A stretch of DNA of 30,721 bases, taken from positions 378,100 through 408,820 of the forward strand of contig NW_003314273.1 of assembly GCF_000143415.4 (NCBI RefSeq), written 5' to 3'. Shown here piece after piece: positions 21,416-30,721 of this stretch (positions within the stretch are counted from its first letter, which is position 1; each line of letters starts with the position of its first letter). Position numbers and translations under genes: made by a program. The notes under the pieces were generated by a model. The model worked only from the letters and a program-made list of their open reading frames with translations, ran no database searches and was not told the origin of the DNA. The DNA is from Selaginella moellendorffii. Its lineage: Eukaryota > Streptophyta > Lycopodiopsida > Selaginellales > Selaginellaceae.

Positions 21416-21620
21416 CTATTTTATTGACGGGAGTGAGATGCGGGGAAAGGGCGTCCACAAGCACTGCACACGCGCCTACACTATGGACAAAGCTGCTCGT
21501 GGCGTTTCTGGTCGCGGATTTTTTTCTCCATCTAGCAAGGACGGCTAGAACCCTTGCATGGTCTCGCTCATCCTCGTCATTACGGTTCTGTTTTGGGCGC
21601 CAGGATCTTACCTCTCTGAT
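21274..21620 (-). repeat. Right arm of the ~350-bp inverted repeat
   Basis: Reverse complement of 20597-20958. It is the arm in its original context, because its minus-strand reading continues without break into the rest of gag (below 21,274) and keeps the full primer-binding site at its outer end. The loop between the arms is about 315 bp. Confidence 0.85.
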
Positions 21621-21624
21621 ACCA
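21614..21624 (-). other. Copia primer-binding site (initiator tRNA-Met complement)
   Basis: The minus strand reads TGGTATCAGAG, the start of the TGGTATCAGAGC primer-binding site common to plant Ty1/copia elements. An LTR ending in CA should precede it on that strand; instead the reverse transcriptase of the opposite strand begins directly beside it. Confidence 0.75.
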
Positions 21625-21990
21625 TGAAGTGGCTCTTTAAAAAGAAGTATAAGGCGGATGGGAGTGTGGAGCGATTCAAAGCCAGATTTGTCGCTCGTGG
21701 CTTCTCGCAAATTCAGGGAGTTGACTATTCTGAGACTTACAGTCCGGTAGTTAAGCTAACCAGCATCCGCTTGCTTCTGGTTTTAGCAGCCGAGCTTGAT
21801 CTTGAACTCCATCAACTCAATGTGCGCACAGCATTCCTCAAGGAGGGTGGCACAGCCTCAAGGTTTTGTCCTTCCAGGCCAAGAACACATCGTGTGCTGG
21901 CTGCATAAAGCTCTCTATAGGCTGAAACAAAGCATAAGGTCTTGGTGGTTTTCTAATTTCTCTTGGCTTCATATGCAGCTCAGCTGATGG
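21625..21990 (+). pseudogene. Ty1/copia reverse transcriptase fragment (decayed)
   Basis: From 21,625 the plus strand codes KWLFKKKYKADGSVERFKAR, then GFSQIQGVDYSETYSPVVKL, then LELHQLNVRTAFL, the N-terminal half of the copia RT domain. Near 21,840 the frame shifts; the continuation is QGFVLPGQEHIVCWLHKALY and RLKQSIRSWW before it ends. The catalytic YVDD box and RNase H are absent. It lies on the opposite strand to the adjacent gag. Confidence 0.88.
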
Positions 21991-22029
21991 TAATCTCTAC
22001 ATCTACTTTGTGGAAGTAACCTCAAAGAT

Positions 22030-23640
22030 GCATCTATACTTGTTAAGCTCGACTGGACAAAGGACAAGTGCGTTACAAAAATTTAGACATTATCTTTTAT
22101 CAATAAAAGTAATTGTTTTTTATGACCATAATGCTATTTTATATTTTATTAACAAACCGTGTATATCTGCTTGACTAACTAAATGGTTTTTACTATTACA
22201 AGAATATAATCTTAAAATAGTACATAGGCTTGGAAAATTTTATGAGCAAGCCAATTTCCTAACTATATCACTATAGGAGAGTTGTTAGAAGATATACAAA
22301 TCTATTTTTCTACAGGCACCGTTCCATCTTACTATAATTTACCAGATAAAAAGAAGTTTTTTTTATCTTGAGGACATGATGTTATTTTATTGAGGGGGAA
22401 CACTTATATAAATTAAACATCGATGGAACACTAAAGAGATGTGTTAATAGGCAAAAAGAAAAAAATGAAATCCTAAGGGAAACTCACTCAGGCCCATAAG
22501 AAGGTTATATTGTAAACGAAATCACTATTAGGAAAATTTTATAAGCAAGGTTGTGGTGGCCTATACTTTAGAAAGATATAGCAATTTTTTGCAAAAATTG
22601 TGATATTTGCCAAAGGCATAAACTACCTCCTAAAAAGCAAATCCACAAAATAAATCCTACTTATCCATATGAAGTATTTCATAAATAGGGATTAGATTTT
22701 GTTGACAAGAAATAAAAGGAATAAATACATTTTAGTCACCACTGATTATGTGACTAAATGGACAGAAGTTATGCCAATGAAACAGGCCTCAACTAGTAAT
22801 ACTATTAAATTCCTTTATAAAAACATCATTATAAGATTTGGTTTGTCGAAAGAGATCATCACAAATAGAAACACCTATGTCATTGATGAAAAAATAGAAA
22901 GTTTTATACAAAAATTTATCCTTAAGCACAAAAATTCTATGCCATATTACTCACTAGGGAATGGTCAGGTTGAATCTACTAACAAAGTTCCTAAAAGTAT
23001 CTTGAAAAAGATTGTAAAAGACAATAAAAAAGATTGGAATGAGAAAATTCTAGATGCTTTGTGGGCTTATAAAATTGCATATAAAGCCTCCACAAGCATG
23101 ACACCATTTTGTGTTACTTATGACCAAGAAGTTTTAATGCCTATGAAATTTATAATTCCCTCTTTGCATATTGCAATTAAAAATGGCTTTGACTAAAAAG
23201 CAGCTCTTAAATGAAGATTTGCTAAAATAGAAAACTTAAATGAGCTCTTAAACAAGCTTAAACTTAGAGCAATCTAGACCTTACATGCAATTCCAAAAGC
23301 CAAAAAGGCTATGCATGACAAACAATTGAAAATCTTTTACAAGCTTAAACTAAGAGATAAGATCCTTTGGTATCAAGGCAAAATAGATGATCTTGGACAT
23401 AAATTCGAGAGAAAATGGAATGGTCTATTTAAGATATTAGCTTCAGAAATTGCTGAAATGCACACTTTAAGTAGGGACAATATTGCAATAGTAAATTTAA
23501 ACTGTTTAAGCAAGTACTATGAAGATATAAGCATAAATATTATCTATATCATAGGGTATAAAACTATAGATAAGCTTGTGGATGATGCCCTCACTAGGAT
23601 TTATTGTGAGCGACTAAATTTTCCATTCTAATTTAGTCAC
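22030..23640 (+). pseudogene. Ty3/gypsy RNase H-integrase remnant
   Basis: Parts appear in the normal order of a gypsy pol. An RNase H stretch lies near 22,080-22,260 (FRHYLLSIKVIVFYDHNA, LTKWFLLLQEYNLKIVHRLG). An HHCC zinc region follows at ~22,420-22,620 (DGTLKRCVNRQKEKNEILRE, FCKNCDICQRH), then an integrase core at ~22,700-23,195. In the core TTDYVTKW keeps the first Asp, the SDRGT motif has become TNRNT (second Asp lost), and NGQVESTNK keeps the Glu; LDALWAYKIAYKAS follows. A C-terminal DNA-binding piece lies at 23,311-23,550. Several stops interrupt it (for example 22,687-22,689). The mutated triad and stops make it inactive. Base composition is much more AT-rich than the copia part. The motifs fit the Tat/Athila-type group better than chromoviruses, but this is by eye. 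Confidence 0.88.
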
Positions 23641-24217
23641 TTAACCACATTTCTGACCATTTGGAGGAGTTTTACTCACAACCTCCATAAGCCCTATTCT
23701 GGACTTAGAGACTTGCTAGCCCTGAGAATAACATTCATACACTCAACCTTTGCACTTGATTCAAATGCTACACGTGTTTGATCCCATGACCGACACCTAA
23801 AGGTACCACCGACATATCAGCCCATTACACTAAAGCCATGCTTACTCACCTTTGTCACATTGGTGGTCCAACACTACTTGCATCATAGTCCCATCTCTCA
23901 AAGACTAGGTTATCTATCCATGAGTGATCATCTTAGTTGCACTCTTTAGCTTCCTTAAGATGCCTGCAAACATAGGGAACAACCTTCCCCAATATTCCTT
24001 TTTCATTCCCCATCAAGTCCTTTTCCATCCATAGCCGTGTTCGCTAACACTGCCATTGGATCAAGGCCCATAGGCTTAACTATTATGTCCCACTAACCTC
24101 TAAGACTTCCTTGCTACATGACCGCATCCTTGGTCCCCACCAAATCCCTTTTTGTCCATAGTTATGTTCGCTAACACTACCATTGGGTCAAGGCCCACAG
24201 ACCCAACCACTAAGTTC
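23641..24217. repeat. Non-coding, with a diverged ~127-bp direct duplication
   Basis: No coding is seen. Two related segments, about 24,010-24,075 and 24,137-24,200, share TTCGCTAACACTRCCATTGG followed by TCAAGGCCCA and are offset by ~127 bp. This may be untranslated or LTR-proximal sequence of the adjacent gypsy relic; a full LTR pair was not found. Confidence 0.5.
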
Positions 24218-24364
24218 TGTTGGGGGAAGGAGGGACACCTCCCCCAACGCTCACTTAAACACGAGAAATGCTTCAATACTCTTCACAAAAATGCCCCCCC
24301 TTGCCCTTGTGGGGCAAGGGTTTTATACAAAGAAGATGGATAATATTCTGAGGACCAGAATATT
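24218..24364. repeat. Cluster of three perfect hairpins, possibly the 5' end of an LTR
   Basis: Hairpin 1: GTTGGGGG (24219-24226) with CCCCCAAC (24241-24248). Hairpin 2: CCCTTGCCC (24298-24306) with GGGCAAGGG (24312-24320), 5-nt loop. Hairpin 3: AATATTCTG (24342-24350) with CAGAATATT (24356-24364), 5-nt loop. The first begins with TGTTGG, a usual LTR start, so the cluster may be LTR sequence; no matching second LTR is visible. Confidence 0.6.
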
Positions 24365-24850
24365 CCCTCTTTCTCTCACTCTCTTGGTGGCCACACTCTA
24401 ACATGCAACCACAGTGGATTGTGCTAGCTCCAGACGTGTGAGAACCCACCGGAGAGTGTAGAGTGTACCTCTACTATTGATGCCAAGTGTTGGTAGTTGC
24501 GTGAAATAGTAAAAACTCTAGAAAACAAAGTGGAAAAGAAATAAAAGAGGTAGGTGTGGAGATAAGGAGGAAAACTTAGTGGGAAACCTTGTAGTCAAAC
24601 TGGACCCTGAAGTTGAAGAAAAAGTGTAAAAAAAGTGGGAAACGAAGAGAAAAATAGAGGGAAAAGAATGAGTACACAAAAAACTTAATCTCTACCTAAA
24701 TTTTGGCTCAGGAAAGTGTAATATGCAAATGTAACCTCGTGATGACTTTAGGTATGCTCCAAGGATTGGCCGAATTCGAGAAAGAAAGAGATGTAAAAGA
24801 GGGGATGTGTTGCCCAAGGGTGGTAAGTGTGGAAATGATGAAAAATGGAG

Positions 24851-25305
24851 TGATATAGTGGAGCGCCAAGATGGTGGTGGCCCTCTGAGAAGGTGGCCAT
24901 CTATAACCATTGGCCCGTAGAGTAAGCATTGACCTCTCAGAGTAGCCGGTAGCCGGTAACTAGTAACTAGTAACCAGTACTGGGAACTTATAACCTGTAA
25001 CCGGTAAACACCTGCTCTCGCTCCTACTCCTACACCTGCTTTAGCATCGATATGGTGGAGTGATATGGTGGAGCGCCGAGATGCTGATGGCACTCTAAGA
25101 AGGTGGCCATCTCTAAAATAAAAGTAATAAGGGTGAAAATGGAAGGAGACATAAGCCTCAAAAAGTAGGAGTAGCCGGTAACCGGTAACCAGTAACTAAG
25201 GACCTGTAACCAGTAACCACTTGTCCTCGCTCCTACTGCTGCGCCTGCTCCAGCACTGATATGGTGGAGCATTGAGATGGTGGTGGCACTTTGAGAAGGT
25301 GGCCA
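24851..25305. repeat. Tandem repeat, ~200-bp unit, about 2.3 copies
   Basis: The landmark TGATATRGTGGAGC...GAGAAGGTGGCCAT recurs at 24851, 25061 and 25258 (spacings 210 and 197). Between the landmarks, at 24,940-25,010 and 25,170-25,215, lie dense short units of the GTAACCGGTAACCAGTAAC kind, followed by a CTCGCTCCTACT...GCCTGCT block. Copies differ by point changes and small indels. Long reading frames here are by-products of the repeat. Confidence 0.75.
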
Positions 25306-25989
25306 TTGCTTAAAGTGTTAGGCCAATGGTCTGATGTGTCAGACTAAAGAAGACAGCAACTGGAAAGAACGGCATACTCACTGGGCTGCCGGTAAAGAGA
25401 GGTGGCATATGTCCACTGAGTGTTAGAGTAGAAGACAGTGGCTTTGGCTTCTGTTGCCTTGTTTAAAGATCCACCTAGGTGCTTTGAGTGAACAGGTTCA
25501 CCCGGTTGGAAGAAAGTCACTCCAGAAAAGCTAGTGCATCGTCGGCAAATGGTTGCAAGGATATCTCGGAAATGGCACGTCCAAATGAGGTAGTGTCTTT
25601 TGCTTCTGGTGCATATATATGTGTCCGTGGTATGGTGTAAATATGACCTCAAATAGAGATGTGAATGATGGTGAAAGAATGAAAGATGCAAGACGGGCAT
25701 CCAGAGATAAGTGCTAGCAATGCTGCTAGAAGTGATTGGTGATGAAACTATGAGTGTGGATGATATGGAATGGGTGTGGTAATGGTAAGGGGAAGGCAAA
25801 AGAACCTAGAACATAGACCAAGCCAAGTGAGGAACCTCCATACAAACGGCAATGCAGCCTGAGCATGAAATCCAAGGCATGGGCCATGGTCCAATGGAGA
25901 CACACCCCCTAAAAGTAAGAAAAAGAGCCATGAAAGTAAAGTGAAAAAAAGGAAGAAAAAGAAAAGGAAAAAGAAGAGAAGAGGAAAAC
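25306..25989. other. No gene seen
   Basis: AT-rich, purine-biased plus strand (for example the A/G run near 25,915-25,990). It lies downstream of the minus-strand integrase relic and may be the 3' untranslated or LTR part of that element. No protein motif or clear repeat pair found. Confidence 0.4.
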
Positions 25990-26800
25990 CTCACTGGATG
26001 AAGCATTTGAGGTAAGAGTGGTTGTGAGCATGTAGGAGCTCACGTCTATTAGCATTGACTAGCATATATGCTCCACCTCTAATGTGTCGCTGGACAAAGT
26101 AGGGGCCAGTTCAGCAAGAGGAGAACTTCGAAGGTGGCATAAACTCCTTGAGTAGAACAAGATCACCATCCTCGAATGGTTCAGCAAACCACTGGTGATC
26201 AATGACGGACTTCATCTTTTGCTTACCTCAAAAGAGATGTTTAGTCATGGATCATTGCTGTTCTTCCAAGGCAAGAACCTCTAAGTCACGTGCATGAAGC
26301 TTGTCCTCATTGCTAAGCTGCATCGCTGCTGCATATCGAAGTGAAAGTGAGAGTGATGGCAGTTGGATCTCCACTAGAAGCATGGCCTCTATCCCATATA
26401 CAAGGGAGAATGGGGTCGCAAAGATGGATGTCTTGAAGGATGTCCAAAAGGCCCACAACACCGTGACCAAGTGCTCGTGCCAATGCCTTGGGTGATCCTC
26501 CACAAGCTTTGAAATGAGTGTCTTCAATATCTTGTTGCTGGACTCCACCTGGCCATTGCACTCAGGATAATAGCTATTGCTCTTCACGTGCTTGACTTGC
26601 AACCATTGGAGAAGATGTTGCATCACTTGACCAAGGAAGCTGCTGCCACGATCGGAAATCAAAACGGCAGGAACTCGAATCGACAAATAATGTACTTGTA
26701 GACAAACTTTGCTATAGACTGTTGATCTGCTTGTCGCAGAGGGGTAGCCTCAACCCATTTTGTGAAATAGTCCGTCGCCATGATGATGTATCACTGTCCT
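25990..26800 (-). pseudogene. Second Ty3/gypsy integrase remnant
   Basis: On the minus strand, ATDYFTKWVEATPLRQAD (near 26,780) holds the first catalytic Asp. After a frame change near 26,670, VLISDRGSSFLGQVM holds the second Asp, and CNGQVESSNKILKTL near 26,550 holds the Glu, so all three acidic residues survive but in broken frames. TVLWAFWTSFKTS and FSLVYGIEAMLLVEIQLPSL follow. A C-terminal piece with FEDGDLVLLKEF and GPYFVQRHIRGGAYMLV runs to about 26,000 through stops. It is better preserved and less AT-rich than the 22-kb relic and differs from it in sequence, so it came from a different gypsy family or a later insertion. Confidence 0.88.
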
Positions 26801-27059
26801 TTTGAAATATGATGATATATATGATCTCGCACACCCGAAAGACTACCATGAAATCTTTTTTGTTGTAATTGACTATCTTTATTGTTGTAAGATAATTAGA
26901 GTTAATTGTAGTTTGATATTGAATTGGTGGAATTTTATTTGATGGGGCATTTTTCATAGTCAATTACTAGCAATGAGTGTGTTATTATTGCTTTTTACTA
27001 CTTTACTTAGTGGGTGGAAGTTGGTGCTAATGCTAGTACATCTATGACTGGTATTAAAT
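26801..27059. other. No gene seen
   Basis: AT-rich spacer between the second integrase relic and a third, more decayed one. Nothing recognisable. Confidence 0.4.
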
Positions 27060-27245
27060 GCTTTCTCCCTAATTGAGTGGTGTTTTAGCATTCTCATCTA
27101 GAGCTGATTTTCTTAGACAATAGTTTTACATTTATGGATGAAGCATTTTATATTTTAACATCTTAACTAAGGATATATCACACTTTCACAAGTGTTTATC
27201 ATCCACAAATGAATGATTTGGTGAAATAGCTCATTAGACCTTCAA
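27060..27245 (+). pseudogene. Very decayed third gypsy-like integrase core
   Basis: The plus strand has FLDNSFTFMDEAF (compare SDR..F...FW of integrases) and, after a stop, TFTSVYHPQMNDLVK, a good match to the STAYHPQTDGQTE block around the catalytic Glu, itself changed here. Stops interrupt the frame at ~27,163 and ~27,228. This type with YHPQ differs from the two other integrase relics in the window. Confidence 0.6.
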
Positions 27246-27893
27246 AAAGATGATCACAATGTATAAGAATTTTTAATATTGAGATTAGGATTATTATTTT
27301 TCATATCTTCAATATGTGTATATCATAGGGGTATAGGGTGTTTTACCATATAAAGTATTATATATGGTCATGATCTAACATTGCCAATAGAGTTGAGTTT
27401 ACTTTTACGATTGCTATGAGTTGCTAGGACCTGGGATTAATATTTGATGACCATTCTTAAAAGGATGATCACAATGTATAAGAATTTTTAATATTGAGAT
27501 TAGGATTGTTATTTTTCATATCTTCAATATGTGTATATCATAGGGGTATAATATGTTTTACCATATAAAGTATTATATATAGTTATAATCTAACATTGCC
27601 AATAGAGTTGAGTTTATTTTTACGATTGCTATGAGTTGCTAGGACCTGGGATTAATATTTGATGACCATTCTTAAAAGGATGATCACAATGTATAAGAAT
27701 TTTTAATATTGAAATTAGGATTGTTATTTTTCATATCTTCAATATATGTATATCATAGGGGTATAAGGTGTTTTACCATATAAAGTGTTATATATGGTCG
27801 TGATCTAACATTGCCAATAGAGTTGAGTTTACTTTTACGATTGCTATGAGTTGCTAGGACCTAGGATTAATATTTGATAACCATTTTTGCACT
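27246..27893 (+). repeat. 215-bp tandem repeat, three copies
   Basis: TGATCACAATGTATAAGAAT starts at 27251, 27466 and 27681, exactly 215 bp apart. The following sequence repeats closely up to ATTAATATTTGATRACCATT, and the third copy ends near 27,893. Differences are a few point changes. The unit directly continues the decayed integrase on its left and still shows LPYKVLYMV and HDLTLPIEL pieces that resemble the TPF.LVYG..P.LP.E region, so it probably arose by amplification of integrase coding sequence. Confidence 0.88.
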
Positions 27894-28989
27894 ATTGTAA
27901 GCTTTTGAATTTGAACTTCCCGAAAGGTCACCACCCAACCTAGTATTATTCAAACCCAAGAATGCTTCACCCCAAATATCCCAAAACCCTTAACGAATTG
28001 GAAAAGGGGGTGCACTCTTTTCATGGGTCTTTTCTTTTTATATTTGAACCTCTATAAATCATCTATCAAGTTGTTCCCTTTGGTTATTTATAATTATTTG
28101 GAGCGAAGTTTGTTAAACACTTCTGCCACATATAAATGAGACAATAGCAATGTTATAATTCTCATTATTATCCATATCTGAAGTATAAAGTGGATGATTG
28201 GTATTTGTTTATTTTTCCAAATTTATAGTATATAATTTACCTAAAGGGCTCTTTGCTTAGTAGAAAGGATTGTATCAAGTGTTGTGGCAAGTTAGATTCC
28301 AAATTTATGATCATCACCAATTTATGTCATCATTGTGGTGGATATTATAAAATTGATTATTCACAATTGAAGAATAAGTAATAAAGAAAAAAGAATAGTT
28401 AATCTTTTATTAGCATTAAGTTGAATACTAAAAATTTGCAAAATTTGCAAAGTAAAGATGACAAAAAAGACTATTCTGATTAAAGGAAGAGACTTTTAAT
28501 CACTATTTAATAACTCAACTATATGTAGAATAATTAAAGGAACCTCAAGAGAAGGCATAACATAGTTTATGCAAGGTTAAACATCTTTGTCTTTGTTATT
28601 TAGTGCTGGGTCATAACAGTGTATTATTTGAAGTTGTCAAAGTTGGGAAGTTGAAGAACTTGCATCCCTCACAAAGCATTGTTTATAATACATAGAAATA
28701 CTATTCTTCTTTATTCAGAATTCAAGATTGTTTCTTTAGTGGGATATGGCTAAAATCAAGTATCTCCTTGAGACCAAAAATAAGTTTCTATGCATCTTGA
28801 TCTCTATTTGATGACGATTCTTCCACCATATAAGCAACAACATCATCCCTAATATTGTCCTTAAACTCCACATGCTCTCTATCACTAAAAACAACTTCTC
28901 CTCCTTCCTCTGAACCACCTAAGCTTGACGATGAACTCAGAATGGACTCATAGGACATTGTATCTAAAAAAGAATAAATAAAAAGTTTT
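27894..28989. other. AT-rich, no intact gene
   Basis: No recognised gene. A 50-codon open frame without ATG (28,229-28,381, +) codes DCIKCCGKL and NLCHHCGGYYK, two CX2C pairs that could be a relic of a zinc-binding domain. A minus-strand frame ending near 28,788 codes a Ser/Glu-rich peptide (YESILSSSSSLGGSEEGGE) from an ATG near 29,012; neither is convincing as a gene. Confidence 0.3.
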
Positions 28990-30721
28990 GTGTCTACTAA
29001 ATTCAATGTCATACAACAGTTTCAAAAAGTAAATTGGTAGCAGATGTATGTGTGCTTGGTAACAAGACATATCTCAACAGCAAACATGAAAAAATTGCCA
29101 TCAACACTATAACAAAGCTAGAAGAAAGCAAGAGTGAATCACCACTCAATACTTTCTTGCAACTAAGTTAACCAATATCAAAGATACTTTACTCAGTATC
29201 CAAGATTAAACTTTCAATAATACTCAGCTATAGTTAACACGTCATTAAGGAGTGATTCACCACATCCAAGACTCAATGTAATCCAATACTACGAACTAAA
29301 TGCAACCAAATGATATTAACAAAGGTAGAGTCGTCATGCCAACATGGAAAACCCATATAACACTAACAATACGATTCTCCGCAACACCATCTGGTAAAGC
29401 AAGCCCATCATTGCTAAATCATCATCAAGTGAAGCAAGTGTCAAAAGCCTTTGACAAAGTTTACAAGTAATCACTAGTCACAAAGCAACTAACAATCACT
29501 CTTCAACTTACCTTCACAAGACCCAAACACCAACTCTTATCATCAAGTCATATACTTGTTCAACATGAACGTAATACCCCAGGTACGGGATAAAGGTTCA
29601 TGAACAAGCATGAACTAAATGACCACTCAAATCCAACTCAACCGTGATAAGCTCACCAACATATCTAGTCAATAGCTTTGAGCATACCTTGAAAAGGTTA
29701 GCTATGCATGATCAACACTTAGTTGAAACTAAAGTGAAGACCATAAAATGGACTCATATCGGTACACAACCTCCTTATAGACAAAGCTATAGTATAGATA
29801 CCAACATCTCAACCTTAAACAACTAACTTAGACATCACCATTCTCAGCCAAAGTGTAAGGCCACCAAGACCAAATCAAGATCAGTGAGAGCTCACTGCTT
29901 TCATAAAGTTTAATAAAATGCAAGATATAACTTGCCACCAAGCACAATGCTACAGAAGAAAGGCACAAGGATCACCTTTTTAGAAAGGCGCAACGGCCAC
30001 TTTTTTACACCAACTCTAGACTCTATCCAACTCAATTGCCTTAACCCCAAAAATCAGCATCCCTTTCAGGCCGCATCATACAAATTACCTATTAAGGTCT
30101 AAGCCAACCGAAGTCAACTTCAACCCCTTCACTAATTTGTACAGGCTTACAAAAACGGAATGGTTTTCTGGCAAAATAATCAATAGATCAACTATAGGAA
30201 AAGTCTAAAACAATTTGTGAAAAATTTCCATCCTAGAGAAAGAATGACTCTCAGTCTAAGAATACAAACTTTCAAGACTAAACTAACTTCCTCCTACTAA
30301 CAACTTCACATAGGTTCACCTCAACATAAATTCTCATGATCCAATAATATGCTTAAGCATTGAACATTTTTGCCCATACTTTCGACATTCAACACCGATA
30401 TCCGCAAAAATGCAAAATGAACATCCAAGGCTTAATCACGAAGACCATATCTTCAGATATCCACATTACACTAATACTTTTCTTCAATCACTTTCAAGAT
30501 CCAATATGAAGCCAAAACACTAACAAGGAAAAATGACATGGAAAATCAAGCTTTAAGGAAAATTCCTCATCACTCGAATCAACAATGCCACTTCCACTAA
30601 CACAAGTGCTAGTGATGTCAATGCCTCAACTACACAATTTTTCCATCCAATAACTTACTCCAAGTGTTAACAAATAAACCAACAAGCCACAGCAAGTGAA
30701 TACTATAACCCTTTCTAACAC
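28990..30721. other. A/C-rich, G-poor stretch without genes
   Basis: The plus strand is visibly rich in A and C and poor in G through to the end of the window, as in 29,100-29,330 and 30,300-30,700. Stops are frequent in all frames and no protein motif was found. It may be the long untranslated region of a retroelement whose other parts lie outside the window. Confidence 0.4.

Noticed and set aside
22699-23196. Possible intact gypsy integrase gene
   Set aside because: Although open for 165 codons, the second catalytic Asp is replaced (TNRNT for SDRGT), and stops lie just upstream and downstream, so it is a relic.
24692-25093. 133-residue minus-strand frame
   Set aside because: It runs through the ~200-bp tandem repeat; the peptide (repeating SYRLP / YWLLVTSY) is just the translated repeat.
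24851-25305. Possible CRISPR-like array
   Set aside because: Repeats are ~200 bp with internal short motifs and no unique spacers of fixed length, and the DNA is plant nuclear.
25344-25799. 151-residue minus-strand frame
   Set aside because: Ser/His/Tyr-rich peptide from purine-biased DNA, no motif, next to a dead integrase; most likely chance.
28788-29012. 74-residue minus-strand frame with a Ser/Glu-rich stretch
   Set aside because: Short, in AT-rich DNA, with no recognisable domain, splice partner or promoter; kept only as a note in the region entry.

Overview
The window is nuclear DNA of a land plant, most probably a lycophyte close to Selaginella moellendorffii. Three things point there: very short spliceosomal introns (mostly about 50-100 nt), tightly packed genes, and a DYW-type pentatricopeptide editing factor beside plant-specific families (RD19-type protease, SPOT1/At5g58100 family, plant SERINC). 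The species is an inference; the plant origin is firm. All multi-exon models were built by hand from GT-AG sites, and each closes in frame from ATG to stop.

The left part (1-19,100) is gene-dense. In order: the 3' end of a lysine-rich protein gene (+); an 11-exon gene (-) for a chaperonin-like protein with an unrelated, possibly PD-(D/E)XK-like N-terminal half; a 25-exon gene (-) for the SPOT1/At5g58100 family; a 5-exon UPF0114 membrane-protein gene (-); and head-to-head with it across a 168-bp promoter carrying ACGT-core boxes, a 5-exon J-domain protein gene (+). Then come an intronless PPR-DYW gene (+), an RD19-like cysteine protease (+), SMG7 (+) and a convergent SERINC gene (-). SMG7, a nonsense-mediated decay factor, shows a probable 5'UTR intron, a short upstream ORF overlapping its start, and two probable introns after its stop codon, a layout that should make its own mRNA an NMD target.

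From 19,100 to 22,000 genes give way to relics: a decayed PPR pseudogene, an unassigned decayed stretch, and a rearranged Ty1/copia element. In the latter a gag fragment (-) lies between arms of a ~350-bp inverted repeat, the right arm ends at the tRNA primer-binding site, and a broken reverse transcriptase begins there on the other strand.

From 22,000 to the end the DNA becomes strongly AT-rich and holds no intact gene. It contains Ty3/gypsy remnants: RNase H plus integrase (+, ~22,030-23,640), a second integrase (-, ~25,990-26,800), and a third, very decayed integrase whose 3' part has become a 215-bp tandem repeat (27,246-27,893). It also holds a cluster of three perfect hairpins (~24,219-24,364), a ~200-bp tandem repeat rich in GGTAAC/AGTAAC-type motifs (24,851-25,305), and a G-poor, A/C-rich tail (~28,990-30,721) of unknown nature.
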